Of a stretch of DNA of 64,000 nt, positions 56,158 to 64,000 are shown one piece after another. The notes under the pieces are model-generated. The model had not been told where the DNA came from, did not search any database, and worked only from the letters and a program-made list of their open reading frames with translations. How positions within the stretch are numbered: position 1 is the stretch's first letter; each line of letters opens with the position of its first letter. Origin of the DNA: Hymenobacter sp. GOD-10R (GTDB lineage Bacteria > Bacteroidota > Bacteroidia > Cytophagales > Hymenobacteraceae); contig NZ_CP141184.1 in the NCBI RefSeq assembly GCF_035609205.1, forward strand, positions 4,347,001 to 4,411,000, in the 5' to 3' direction. Position numbers and translations under genes: made by a program.

Positions 56158-59022
56158 TTAAGCCGGGAACGAAGCCACGAAGGTAGAGCCCTCCCCTACT
56201 TGACTTTCTACAGAAAGTACGCCGCCAACGTTTTCAACCATCTTCTTGACCATGTACAAGCCCACGCCTGTACCTTCCACGTGCGTGTGCAGACGCTGAA
56301 ACAGTCCAAAGAGCTTGGCCTGTTGTCCCTCCGATAAACCTAAGCCATTGTCCTGCACCCGCAGCACGTGCCGATTGCCTTCGGTGTGGCAGCTAATATG
56401 CACGCGGGGTACCCTATCGGGATAGTGGTATTTCAGGGCGTTGCTGATGAGATTGTACAGTATTGAGCGCAGGTTCTTCTCGGAGATAACCAGTGTGGGG
56501 CACGCCGCCACATCGACCGTCAGCTGCCCACCCGACTCCATGAGCAGGGGTTGTAGATCCTGGCGCACGTCCTCCAGGACAGGTGCTAGGTCTGTGGACA
56601 CGGCGGGACGGCTAAATTCGAGTTGAAGCTTGCTCACGTCAGTGAGGTGCTCGATGGTACGCTTGAAGCGCTCCACCGCGTCTTGCATGCGCGTCAGCAA
56701 GGCGGTAACATCTTCGTCGGTTTGACCCGCGGCGGGTAGCAAGTCCTCGCGCAGCAGCCGCAACAAGCCTTCGATGTTGCTGATAGGGGCTTTCAGGTCG
56801 TGCGAGGCCGAGTAGATGAAGTTGTCGAGATCTACATTGGTGCGCGTAAGCTGACCGTTGGTGAGGCTAAGCTCCGTATTGATTGCTTGCAAATTTTCGT
56901 TGAGCTGCTGTACCTGCCGGCGAGCCATTACCTGCTCCGTGACGTCGTAGGCAAAAGTGCTGACGCCCACAATTTCCCCGTTTTCGCGATAGGCCGAAAA
57001 GGTAGAGTTGAAATAGGCCTGGCTCGCCGGTCCGCCCTCTACCTCCGTTACTTCATACGGGACTTCGTAGCCGTACGTGGTTTCTCCCGTGGTGTAGACG
57101 GTATCGAGCATGGCGGTGTAGCCATGAACTTCTGTATCGGCCATGCCCTCTACCACAGGGCGGCCAACCGAGTTGCGGCCACCATACATGCGAATATGGG
57201 TAGGGTTCTGGTAGGAGATACGGTGCTCTGGTCCGCGCAGAATGCAGATTGCCGCCGGAGTTTGCTCTAAGATCTGATAGAAACCCTCACGCTCTTGAGT
57301 CACGCGCTGGGTAGCGGCGGCCAACTCCTGGGTGCGCTCCTGCACGCGGGTTTCCAGCTGGTCATTCAACTCGCGCAACTCGGCTTGCGTGTGCTCCAGC
57401 TTAGCGTTATTAGTCGTGAGTTCTTCGTTGAGCTGCCTAGTTTGGCGCTCCTGCGCTTCGAGGCGCTGACGAGCCCGCACTTGCTCGGTCACGTCATGGG
57501 CAACAACTAGCACGCCGTTCATCTGCCCCTGTGCCGTGCGCTGCGGTTGGTAAACAAAGTTGAAGTAAATGGTCTCAAGCTGGCCATGACGAAGCAAACG
57601 AAAGGGTAGCTCGGTTCCCTCGTAAGGCACGCCGGAGTGCAGCACTCCATCGAGCAGGGTGTCCACGCCTTGCCCCTGTAGTTCGGGTAGGGCGTCGAGC
57701 AGCGGTTGGCCGAGGAGCAGCGACTCCGGACGGGCCCAAAGCTCGCACACAGTCGGGTTGGCTATTTGGATGCAGTAGTCCGCGCCTTCGAGGTAGGCAA
57801 TAGCAACGGGCGCTTGGTGGAGTACATCGTGTAGCAGCTGGCGCTGGGCTTCCGTCTCCGATTGGGCACGCAGCACGTCCTGCATTTGGGTCTGCACACG
57901 GGCTTCAAGATCCTTGTTGAGTTGACGCAGCTGGATTTGTGTGTAGGTAAGCTCGTCGTTATTAGCCCTGATTTCTTCGTTGGCAGCTTGCAGCTCCTCG
58001 TTAAGCAACTGGGTCTGGCGCTCCTGTGCCTGCAACTGCTGGCGAACCAGTATCTGTTCCGTAACATCGATCGACACGTTCAGCACGCCAAGCAGCTTAC
58101 CATCCGTATCGTAGAAGGGCTGGTACACGAAATTGTGATACGTCGTTTGCACCTGCCCATTGACCAGCAACTCAGCGGGTACTTCCGTGCCGCTGATCGG
58201 CACCCCTGTGCGGGCGACTTCCTGCATCAACTCCGTGAAGCCTTGCCCCCGCAACTCAGGAACGCCCACCAGCAGCGGCTGGCCAATTACTTGCTCGGGC
58301 ACGTAGCCCCACATGGCGCACAACAGGTCGCTGGCGGCGGTTACCACCTGCTGCTCACCCTGGAATACTCCGATGCCGACGGGGGCTTGTGCCAGCACCG
58401 CCTGCAACACATTCCGCTCCCGCTCGGCTTCAGCATGGGCGGCCTGCACTTCGGTCATATGCTGCTCCTCGCGGGTTTCCAACTCCTGCTTCAGCAGGCG
58501 CAGCTCTTTTTTAAGAGCGTTCAACTCGGACGGTTCCGTGGTCGGACTTGGAACTACTGCGGCGGCTATAGGCGGCTGCTCAGCCTGCGTTTTGGTTTCG
58601 CGCAGGGTAGCTTCCGCGGGTAGATGGGCGGGAGTAGTTGTGTCCGTGAGGGTAGCCAGCAGTAACTCATCTACGCGCTGCGCTTCTACCCGGAAAGAAT
58701 AGTCGTAGCCATCGATCTGGTAGCTAAGCTCGCAGTGCCCTGGCTTGTCGCTCGCATACGTAGCTAGGTGAAAGGCTAGGTCACCGTTGGTACGACTGGC
58801 CGGAAACTGCTCAGTGTAAGTACGGGTAGGCACCTGCGACACACCTAGCATGCGCTGAGCAGCGGAATTCAGGTAGGCGAAGCGGAAATCGATGACTTGG
58901 CCGCCGTCATCATAGACGGGATGATAGTAGACGACTCCGTGTGGTAAAAGCGCAACCAGCGCTGATAGAGTCGTAATAGCAGGCGGGAGTCCTGCGGGGA
59001 GCGATGGGGAAGCGTCAGGCAT
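56158..59022 (-). CDS. Multi-PAS sensor histidine kinase
   Basis: Cytoplasmic kinase of 954 residues with no membrane segment. Four PAS/PAC-like domains are separated by coiled-coil linkers: about 17-130, 210-335 (AQAPVGIGVFQGEQ ... DVTEQ), 390-515 (HQAPVAIAYLEGAD ... DVTEQ) and 570-695 (EQTPAAICILRGPEH ... DVTEQ). The linkers repeat the same pattern (AQERQT..LNEEL). HisKA with His741 in YSASHDLKAPISN; HATPase with NLISNALKY, DNGLGL and GTGVGLYMVKK. The repeated PAS-linker units look like internal duplications. Signal unknown; partner is the adjacent CheY-like protein. There is no sign that it belongs to the PUL. Confidence 0.92.
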   Translation of the reverse strand: MPDASPSLPAGLPPAITTLSALVALLPHGVVYYHPVYDDGGQVIDFRFAYLNSAAQRMLGVSQVPTRTYTEQFPASRTNGDLAFHLATYASDKPGHCELSYQIDGYDYSFRVEAQRVDELLLATLTDTTTPAHLPAEATLRETKTQAEQPPIAAAVVPSPTTEPSELNALKKELRLLKQELETREEQHMTEVQAAHAEAERERNVLQAVLAQAPVGIGVFQGEQQVVTAASDLLCAMWGYVPEQVIGQPLLVGVPELRGQGFTELMQEVARTGVPISGTEVPAELLVNGQVQTTYHNFVYQPFYDTDGKLLGVLNVSIDVTEQILVRQQLQAQERQTQLLNEELQAANEEIRANNDELTYTQIQLRQLNKDLEARVQTQMQDVLRAQSETEAQRQLLHDVLHQAPVAIAYLEGADYCIQIANPTVCELWARPESLLLGQPLLDALPELQGQGVDTLLDGVLHSGVPYEGTELPFRLLRHGQLETIYFNFVYQPQRTAQGQMNGVLVVAHDVTEQVRARQRLEAQERQTRQLNEELTTNNAKLEHTQAELRELNDQLETRVQERTQELAAATQRVTQEREGFYQILEQTPAAICILRGPEHRISYQNPTHIRMYGGRNSVGRPVVEGMADTEVHGYTAMLDTVYTTGETTYGYEVPYEVTEVEGGPASQAYFNSTFSAYRENGEIVGVSTFAYDVTEQVMARRQVQQLNENLQAINTELSLTNGQLTRTNVDLDNFIYSASHDLKAPISNIEGLLRLLREDLLPAAGQTDEDVTALLTRMQDAVERFKRTIEHLTDVSKLQLEFSRPAVSTDLAPVLEDVRQDLQPLLMESGGQLTVDVAACPTLVISEKNLRSILYNLISNALKYHYPDRVPRVHISCHTEGNRHVLRVQDNGLGLSEGQQAKLFGLFQRLHTHVEGTGVGLYMVKKMVENVGGVLSVESQVGEGSTFVASFPA

Positions 59023-59221
59023 AGAGCAGCAGAGGGAGCCGCGAAAATACGGTTCCGACTAACCAATAACTACCAGAGCGGTTCCCTAGTTCTGACAAGC
59101 TCCGCTCTTGCGCATCACAAGACAATCACGCCGCTAGTCCAAGCGGTTGATCTGATTAGGTTGCTGGGTACAGAAGCGCACTGAGGAGAGGGAATTTACT
59201 AGCTAAGCAAAACCCAGATGA

Positions 59222-59266
59222 GGCTTCTACAGAGAGCACCGCTTTGTGCTGCTCTCTGTAGAAGCC
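59222..59266 (-). terminator. Perfect 17-base hairpin downstream of malic enzyme
   Basis: Arms 59222-59238 (GGCTTCTACAGAGAGCA) and 59250-59266 pair perfectly, loop 11 bases. It lies in the 383-base gap 140 bases after the malic enzyme stop and 200 bases before the kinase start; nothing else is seen in that gap. No strong T-run, so it may be a repeat element rather than a terminator. Confidence 0.5.
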
Positions 59267-59405
59267 TTCCAAAAAATCAGCCTCCACAGGCTGGAATGTT
59301 GTGTTTACTGGTACGTCTGAAGACGCAGTTTTGCTTTACCTATTACTGCTCTACCCTACTTCTTACTCCCACGACCAATACAGCCTTAACTACTATCGCG
59401 CAGAC

Positions 59406-61667
59406 TTACGGCTGTTTCTGGGCATCGATAACGGCAATGGCAGTCATGTTCACGATTTCGCGCACCGAGGCACCAATTTGAAGAATATGCACAGGCTTGC
59501 GCATACCCATCAGAATAGGACCTACGACTTCGGCCCCGCCAATTTCCTGCAGCACTTTGTAGGCAATGTTGCCCGATTCTACATTGGGGAAGATGAGCGT
59601 GTTAGCACCAGCATCGGCTAAGCGGCTGAAGGGGTATTGTTCGCGCAGCAAGTCACGGTTCAGTGCCGTGTTGGCCTGCATCTCACCATCTAGCAACAAG
59701 TCAGGGTAACGCTGCTGAGCTAGGTTCGTGGCGCGGCGCATCTTCTCCGGCAACTCACCGGCGTTGGAGCCGAAGTTGGAGTAGCTGATCATGGCCACCC
59801 GGGGCTCGATGCCAAAGGCACGTACGCTGCGAGCCGTCAGCCCCACAATGTCCACCAGATCTTCGGCCGTGGGGTTGATGTTCACGGTGGTATCGGCGAA
59901 GAAGTACGGGCCTTTTTTGTGTAGAATGACGTACATACTCGCTACGCGTTGGAGCCCAGGTTCCACCCCAATAACGCGCAGAGCTGGCGAAATGCTCTTG
60001 CTATAATCTTTGGCTAGGCCTGTGATAAAAGCGTCGGCCTGACCTGTTTCCAGCATGAGCGCGCCGTAATAATCCCGTTCGCGCAGCAGGCGCTGAGCTT
60101 CGTATAGTGTTACACCCTTGCGTTGCCGCTTTTGAAACAAGTGCTCTGCAAAGGCTTGGCGTTGCTCGTCTTGTTGCAGAATATCAATGACTTCGCAACC
60201 GGCTAGGTCGAGGTTGTTCGCTTGGGCCAAGGCGGCTACTTTCTCCTTGTTGCCGAGCAAAATGGGATTGGCAATGCCTTCCTCCACCAAAATTTGTGCG
60301 GCCTTGAGGATCTTGTAATTATCGCCCTCCGCAAAAACAACCCGCTTGGGGCTGGCCTTGGCGCCCGAGGTAATGCGGTTCAAAATCTTCTGATTGACAC
60401 CTAGGCGGGCGCGCAGTTCCTCGTCGTAGGCTAGCCAGTCGGTTATGGGACGGCGAGCCACGCCGCTTTCCATGGCAGCCCGCGCCACGGCCGGACTGAT
60501 GCTTAGAATCAAGCGTGGGTCGAGCGGCTTGGGGATGAGGTAGGTGCGGCCAAAAGCGAGGGTATTGTCGCCGTAGGCGTTATTCACGAGGTCGGGCACG
60601 GTATCCTTGGCTAGCTCCGCCAGCGCGTGCACGGCGGCTAGCTTCATGGCCTCGTTGATTTCGGTGGCGCGCACGTCCAAGGCTCCCCGGAAGATGTAGG
60701 GGAAGCCTAGCACGTTGTTGACCTGGTTCGGGTGGTCGGAGCGGCCCGTGGCCATAATGATGTCGTGGCGCGTGGCGATGGCTAGGTCGTAGTCAATCTC
60801 GGGGTTGGGATTGGCTAGGGCAAACACAATGGGGTTGGGCGCCATGGTCAGCAGCAACTCGGCCGGCAGCACGTTCGCCGCCGAGAGACCTAGGAACACG
60901 TCGGCACCCTGCATAGCCTCGGCCAGCGTCGTGATCGGGCGTGTAGTGGCAAACTGTAGCTGCAAAGGAGCTAGGTCGGTGCGGGCTGGGGTGATGATGC
61001 CATCCTTGTCGAAGACCACCACGTTCTCCAGCTTCACGCCGAGCTCTAGGTACAAGCGCAGGCAAGACACGGCCGCGGCACCTGCCCCGCTCACGACGAG
61101 CTTCACTTTGTCAATCTGTTTGCCGACCACTTCTAGCGCATTCAGCAAGGCCGCCGAGGTGATGATGGCGGTACCATGCTGGTCGTCGTGCATGAGTGGA
61201 ATATTCATCTGCTCGCGCAGCGCCGTCTCGATGCGGAAGCACTCGGGCGCCTTAATATCTTCTAAGTTGATACCACCAAACGTCGGCTCCAAGGCCTTCA
61301 CGATGCGGATGAACTCGTCGGGGTCGGTGGCGTCAATCTCGATGTCGAAGCAGTCGATGCCGGCAAACTTCTTGAACAACACACCTTTGCCCTCCATCAC
61401 CGGCTTCGAGGCTTCCGGGCCGATGTTGCCGAGGCCCAGCACTGCCGTGCCGTTGCTGATGACCGCTACCAAATTGCCTTTAGCCGTGTATTTGTACACG
61501 TCATCGGGGTTTTCGAAGATGGCCATGCAAGGTTCCGCCACGCCGGGGGAGTACGCCAGGGCTAGGTCGGCTTGGGTACTAACAGGCTTGGTGGGCACTA
61601 CCTCAATCTTACCGGCTGGGCCTTGAGCGTGATAGTTGAGGGCGTCTTGTTTGTTGATTTTGAGCAT
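59406..61667 (-). CDS. maeB: NADP-dependent malic enzyme with C-terminal phosphotransacetylase-like domain
   Basis: Oxidative decarboxylation of malate to pyruvate; 753 residues, the MaeB length. N-terminal malic domain about 1-420: [43 protein letters not shown] and the nucleotide-binding [14 protein letters not shown], with [12 protein letters not shown]-terminal domain about 430-753 resembles phosphate acetyltransferase ([16 protein letters not shown], ... [12 protein letters not shown]), regulatory in this family and often sensitive to acetyl-CoA. It is followed upstream by the porin and DctA on the same strand, which suggests C4-dicarboxylate use. The hairpin at 59222 may end the transcript. 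Confidence 0.95.
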   Translation of the reverse strand: MLKINKQDALNYHAQGPAGKIEVVPTKPVSTQADLALAYSPGVAEPCMAIFENPDDVYKYTAKGNLVAVISNGTAVLGLGNIGPEASKPVMEGKGVLFKKFAGIDCFDIEIDATDPDEFIRIVKALEPTFGGINLEDIKAPECFRIETALREQMNIPLMHDDQHGTAIITSAALLNALEVVGKQIDKVKLVVSGAGAAAVSCLRLYLELGVKLENVVVFDKDGIITPARTDLAPLQLQFATTRPITTLAEAMQGADVFLGLSAANVLPAELLLTMAPNPIVFALANPNPEIDYDLAIATRHDIIMATGRSDHPNQVNNVLGFPYIFRGALDVRATEINEAMKLAAVHALAELAKDTVPDLVNNAYGDNTLAFGRTYLIPKPLDPRLILSISPAVARAAMESGVARRPITDWLAYDEELRARLGVNQKILNRITSGAKASPKRVVFAEGDNYKILKAAQILVEEGIANPILLGNKEKVAALAQANNLDLAGCEVIDILQQDEQRQAFAEHLFQKRQRKGVTLYEAQRLLRERDYYGALMLETGQADAFITGLAKDYSKSISPALRVIGVEPGLQRVASMYVILHKKGPYFFADTTVNINPTAEDLVDIVGLTARSVRAFGIEPRVAMISYSNFGSNAGELPEKMRRATNLAQQRYPDLLLDGEMQANTALNRDLLREQYPFSRLADAGANTLIFPNVESGNIAYKVLQEIGGAEVVGPILMGMRKPVHILQIGASVREIVNMTAIAVIDAQKQP

Positions 61668-61755
61668 AATACAAGGGTAATAAGCAGTGCTTCAGGATGC
61701 CTTTGCCTAGGTCGGCTGTGCACTAAAGCGGCTGCACGCGGGGTGCCAACTAGGC

Positions 61756-63222
61756 CTACAGAATCACTTGCAACTGCATCGTGACTTCAGGCCGGTAGTC
61801 AAGATTATTGATGTTATTGAAGTCGGGACGGGCGCGGTAGTTCAGCGTCACTTTGGCCTGGTGCCCGTCGAGCAGCACATTCACGCCCCCGTCCATAACG
61901 TGCACGTCCTGTATGCGGCCGTCGGTGCGGCGTAGGCCGTCGTAGCGCCCGTGAGTGTAGTCGACGTACGGCTGCAGGCGGATTTTAGGACCTAGCAACC
62001 TTTGCGGCAGCAGGAAACCCGTCTGAATAGTTTGGGCGGTGCCGGTGCCTAGCACCGGTATCGAATTGCCGCGGAGCACGGCTGAGCCTGCCCCTGGGTT
62101 GATGGTGCCGCCGTAGCGCATGAAGTTAGAACCCATGTTGTAGCGATAGAAGGCACCGTAAACCGTGAACGCCGTTTTGTTGCCAGCAGTCGTGTCGACC
62201 GGCGTATCGTAGAAGATGTCGGCGGCTAACACGCTCAGATCTTGTTTCGTGTACGGAATCGTCCAGGCGCTGGTAGTGGGCTGCAAGCTAGGTGCCGCCT
62301 CCGACCGCATGTACATGCCATTGCCGTAGTAGAGGAAACCCGTCCCTATGTTTAGAACCCGCTTGCTGCCGAGGTAAGTACCCACTGTGAAGGGCACCAA
62401 GTTGGCTTCTTTTTCCAGGAATTCCCAGGTGAAATAGCCTTGGTACACTTTTCCGCGCGCCCGTGGGTTGAAGGCCGCCACATCGGTGGTGAGGGTGGCG
62501 GGCGTGCTGCTCAGGTTGTTGCGGAAGGCATCGTTTACTGACAAACGGTAGTCGAAGTGCCCGAACCGGCCGTGGGCGAATAAGCCGAGCCCCCGGCCCG
62601 TCTGGTCGATGGCATCGGTCACGGGCCACTGAGTGCCAGGCACATCCAGGGTAATCAGCGAAAAGGCAGCGAAGCTGCTCTGGCGCGAAATGCCGTTGTA
62701 GGCATGCAAGCCGCCGCCTAGGCTCAGGTGGCTGTTTACTTTATAGTCAACGGTGGCGTCGTGCAGGTAGAACGACGGCTTTTTGCCTGGCCCAGTTGGT
62801 TCACCCGGCCCCCCACCCGACAGCGTGTTTTGCGAGTTGACACCTAGCTGCGTGATGATGACGAAGCGCGAATTAAGCTGCGCCACCAGCAGTACCCGGG
62901 AACGGCGCAGGCTAAAATCGGTCTGGCTAGGGGTAGGTTCCTCCGTGGCCGACAGGGTACCGGTGTTGTTTTCCGTGTAGCGGGCCCAAACCTGGTGCGC
63001 GGTCATGATGCGCACGTACTTCGAGCCGTCGGGCGAAATGTTGATCTTCATGCCCGCTCCGTAGGGCGCCGATTTGGCAGGTTGCGCATCGGGCTTCGGA
63101 ACGACGTTGGGGGCCGGGTCGGGCGCCTTGCCGGGTGTCGGCGGCATGATTACCTGAGCGTGTGCTACCGATCCAGCGAGCAGGGCACCTACGAGTAGGA
63201 GCCAGTTCAAAGGCTTGTGCAT
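61756..63222 (-). CDS. Porin-like outer membrane beta-barrel protein
   Basis: A 488-residue exported protein, signal peptide MHKPLNWLLLVGALLAGSVAHAQ, a Pro-rich spacer (about 24-60), then alternating strands ending in the aromatic/hydrophobic strand TMQLQVIL. Stretches such as FSLRRSRVLLVAQLNSRFVI, ATVDYKVNSHLSLGGGLH and KIRLQPYVDYTHGRYDG fit a phosphate-selective-porin-like (OprO/P) barrel. The function is not certain: many Bacteroidota carry such proteins as general or organic-acid porins. The position between dctA and maeB favours dicarboxylate entry across the outer membrane. Confidence 0.7.
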   Translation of the reverse strand: MHKPLNWLLLVGALLAGSVAHAQVIMPPTPGKAPDPAPNVVPKPDAQPAKSAPYGAGMKINISPDGSKYVRIMTAHQVWARYTENNTGTLSATEEPTPSQTDFSLRRSRVLLVAQLNSRFVIITQLGVNSQNTLSGGGPGEPTGPGKKPSFYLHDATVDYKVNSHLSLGGGLHAYNGISRQSSFAAFSLITLDVPGTQWPVTDAIDQTGRGLGLFAHGRFGHFDYRLSVNDAFRNNLSSTPATLTTDVAAFNPRARGKVYQGYFTWEFLEKEANLVPFTVGTYLGSKRVLNIGTGFLYYGNGMYMRSEAAPSLQPTTSAWTIPYTKQDLSVLAADIFYDTPVDTTAGNKTAFTVYGAFYRYNMGSNFMRYGGTINPGAGSAVLRGNSIPVLGTGTAQTIQTGFLLPQRLLGPKIRLQPYVDYTHGRYDGLRRTDGRIQDVHVMDGGVNVLLDGHQAKVTLNYRARPDFNNINNLDYRPEVTMQLQVIL

Positions 63223-63331
63223 GAGGGAAAAAAGAATAGTGGGAGTTTGGGGAGGCGGATGCTACCTAGGGCTTGGCAAACCCTAGGAGAGCGAAACTAG
63301 CGCGGTGTTTAGGCGGCGCGTGACCTAGGGT

Positions 63332-64000
63332 TTAGTGCCGAGCCGCAACGGCTACCGGCGCTTCGTTTGGCGTAGGTTTCTCCACGCGGGGCATCATTGA
63401 GACTGGCTCTGGCATCAGTTCTTCTGGTACCGAGTTGCCTTGCAAGGCCAACTGGTGGCGCGTTTCGTCGAACTCTCCTTCGCTTTTGGCAATGACCAGC
63501 GCGGCCACGCCGTTGCCGATAACGTTGGTGATGGCCCGCGCCTCACTCATAAAGCGGTCGACCCCGAGCAGCAAGGCCACGCTCTCCACCGGAATGGTTT
63601 TGGTAGCGGCCAGCGTCGAGGCTAGCACGATAAAGCCCGAACCCGTGACGCCTGCCGCCCCTTTGCTGGTAACTACCAGAATGGCAATCAGCGTGAGCTG
63701 CTGGGTAACAGACAGCGGGATATTAAAGGCTTGAGCCAGAAAGATTACCGCAATGGATAAGTAGATAGAAGTGCCATCGAGGTTGAAAGAGTAACCCGTC
63801 GGGATAACCAAGCCGGCCACCGAGCGCGAGCAGCCGTAGCGCTCCAGCTTGTCGATCATGCGCGGTAGCGCCGACTCCGAGGAGGACGTGCCCAACACCA
63901 ACAGAATCTCTTCTTTGATGAAGCGCAGGTACGGACCTAGGCGCAGCTTGTAGTAGCGCAGAATCAGGTTCAGCACCACGAAGATGAACAGGAACATGGT
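63332..64000 (-). CDS. dctA: C4-dicarboxylate/cation symporter DctA (N-terminal part outside window)
   Basis: Inner-membrane symporter for succinate, fumarate and malate; only the C-terminal 222 residues are inside, and the frame is open to the window edge, so ATG at 63997 is not the true start. Diagnostic blocks: [58 protein letters not shown] and [20 protein letters not shown], matching the DAACS family re-entrant loops and substrate site. The tail after GEFDETRH is a Pro/Glu-rich extension of about 35 residues. Followed by the porin and malic enzyme genes on the same strand. Confidence 0.95.
   Translation of the reverse strand, partial: TMFLFIFVVLNLILRYYKLRLGPYLRFIKEEILLVLGTSSSESALPRMIDKLERYGCSRSVAGLVIPTGYSFNLDGTSIYLSIAVIFLAQAFNIPLSVTQQLTLIAILVVTSKGAAGVTGSGFIVLASTLAATKTIPVESVALLLGVDRFMSEARAITNVIGNGVAALVIAKSEGEFDETRHQLALQGNSVPEELMPEPVSMMPRVEKPTPNEAPVAVAARH

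Noticed and set aside
55679..59022. PAS kinase and CheY-like protein as part of the xylan PUL control
   Set aside because: They lie on the other strand beyond the HTCS and a gene relic, and the HTCS already provides a complete regulator.
59218..59481. An 87-codon plus-strand frame at the end of maeB
   Set aside because: It includes the hairpin at 59222-59266 and overlaps maeB; no protein features.
60805..61626. A 273-codon plus-strand frame opposite maeB
   Set aside because: Shadow of the malic enzyme gene, Ser-rich composition typical of antisense reading.
63265..63287. CCTAGGG/CCCTAGG hairpin between dctA and the porin gene
   Set aside because: Seven-base stem without T-run; more likely a by-product of the frequent CCTAGG word than a terminator.

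Overview
The window comes from a Bacteroidota chromosome, most probably a Hymenobacter-like member of the Cytophagales. Evidence seen: SusC/SusD pairs, a hybrid two-component regulator with Reg_prop sensor repeats, promoter boxes of the TAnnTTTG type, fairly high GC in coding DNA (about 60 % in hand-counted lines) and dispersed long palindromic repeats. The genus is inference; no rRNA is present.

Layout. (1) 1-11.3 kb, plus strand: a SusC/SusD pair (SusC cut by the window edge) and a DUF5689 lipoprotein, then three phosphoester-cleaving proteins: a calcineurin-type phosphatase, a glycerophosphodiester phosphodiesterase and a YncE-propeller/phosphoesterase fusion. It resembles a polysaccharide utilisation locus (PUL) in which phosphoesterases replace the glycosidases. 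(2) 11.3-15.3 kb, plus strand: NodB deacetylase with a family 2 glycosyltransferase, TatD nuclease, type I asparaginase, tRNA-Ser(GGA). (3) 15.5-50.1 kb, minus strand: one large PUL. In transcription order: SusC, SusD, a decayed susD relic, SGNH acetylesterase, xylose isomerase, GH10, GH127, GH43, GH97, GH8, GH43, GH43-CBM6, GH43, GH31, GH67, GH43 with an unassigned C-terminal domain, a double CE1 esterase, GH95, GH43. (4) 50.1-51.3 kb: AT-rich intergenic region. (5) 51.3-55.4 kb, plus strand: the divergent hybrid two-component regulator (HTCS). (6) 55.5-59.0 kb: glycosyltransferase relic, single-domain response regulator and multi-PAS histidine kinase. (7) 59.4-64 kb, minus strand: malic enzyme, porin-like protein and DctA (cut by the window edge), a C4-dicarboxylate group.

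How the PUL fits together (inference from families): GH10 cuts the xylan backbone; GH8 and GH43 enzymes trim xylo-oligosaccharides and arabinose; GH67 removes (methyl)glucuronic acid; CE1 and SGNH esterases remove feruloyl and acetyl groups; GH31, GH95, GH97 and GH127 remove alpha-xylose, L-galactose/L-fucose, alpha-galactose and beta-L-arabinose decorations; SusC/SusD import oligomers; xylose isomerase feeds xylose to the pentose phosphate pathway. This set points to a heavily decorated cereal-type glucuronoarabinoxylan. No xylulokinase, sugar symporter or recognisable surface glycan-binding protein is present.

Most interesting points: the susD relic with two compensating indels, the phosphoester-dedicated SusC/D locus, the CE1-Eset-CE1 esterase, a possible new carbohydrate-binding domain, the mosaic base composition of the HTCS, two families of long palindromes, and an excess of CCTAGG.
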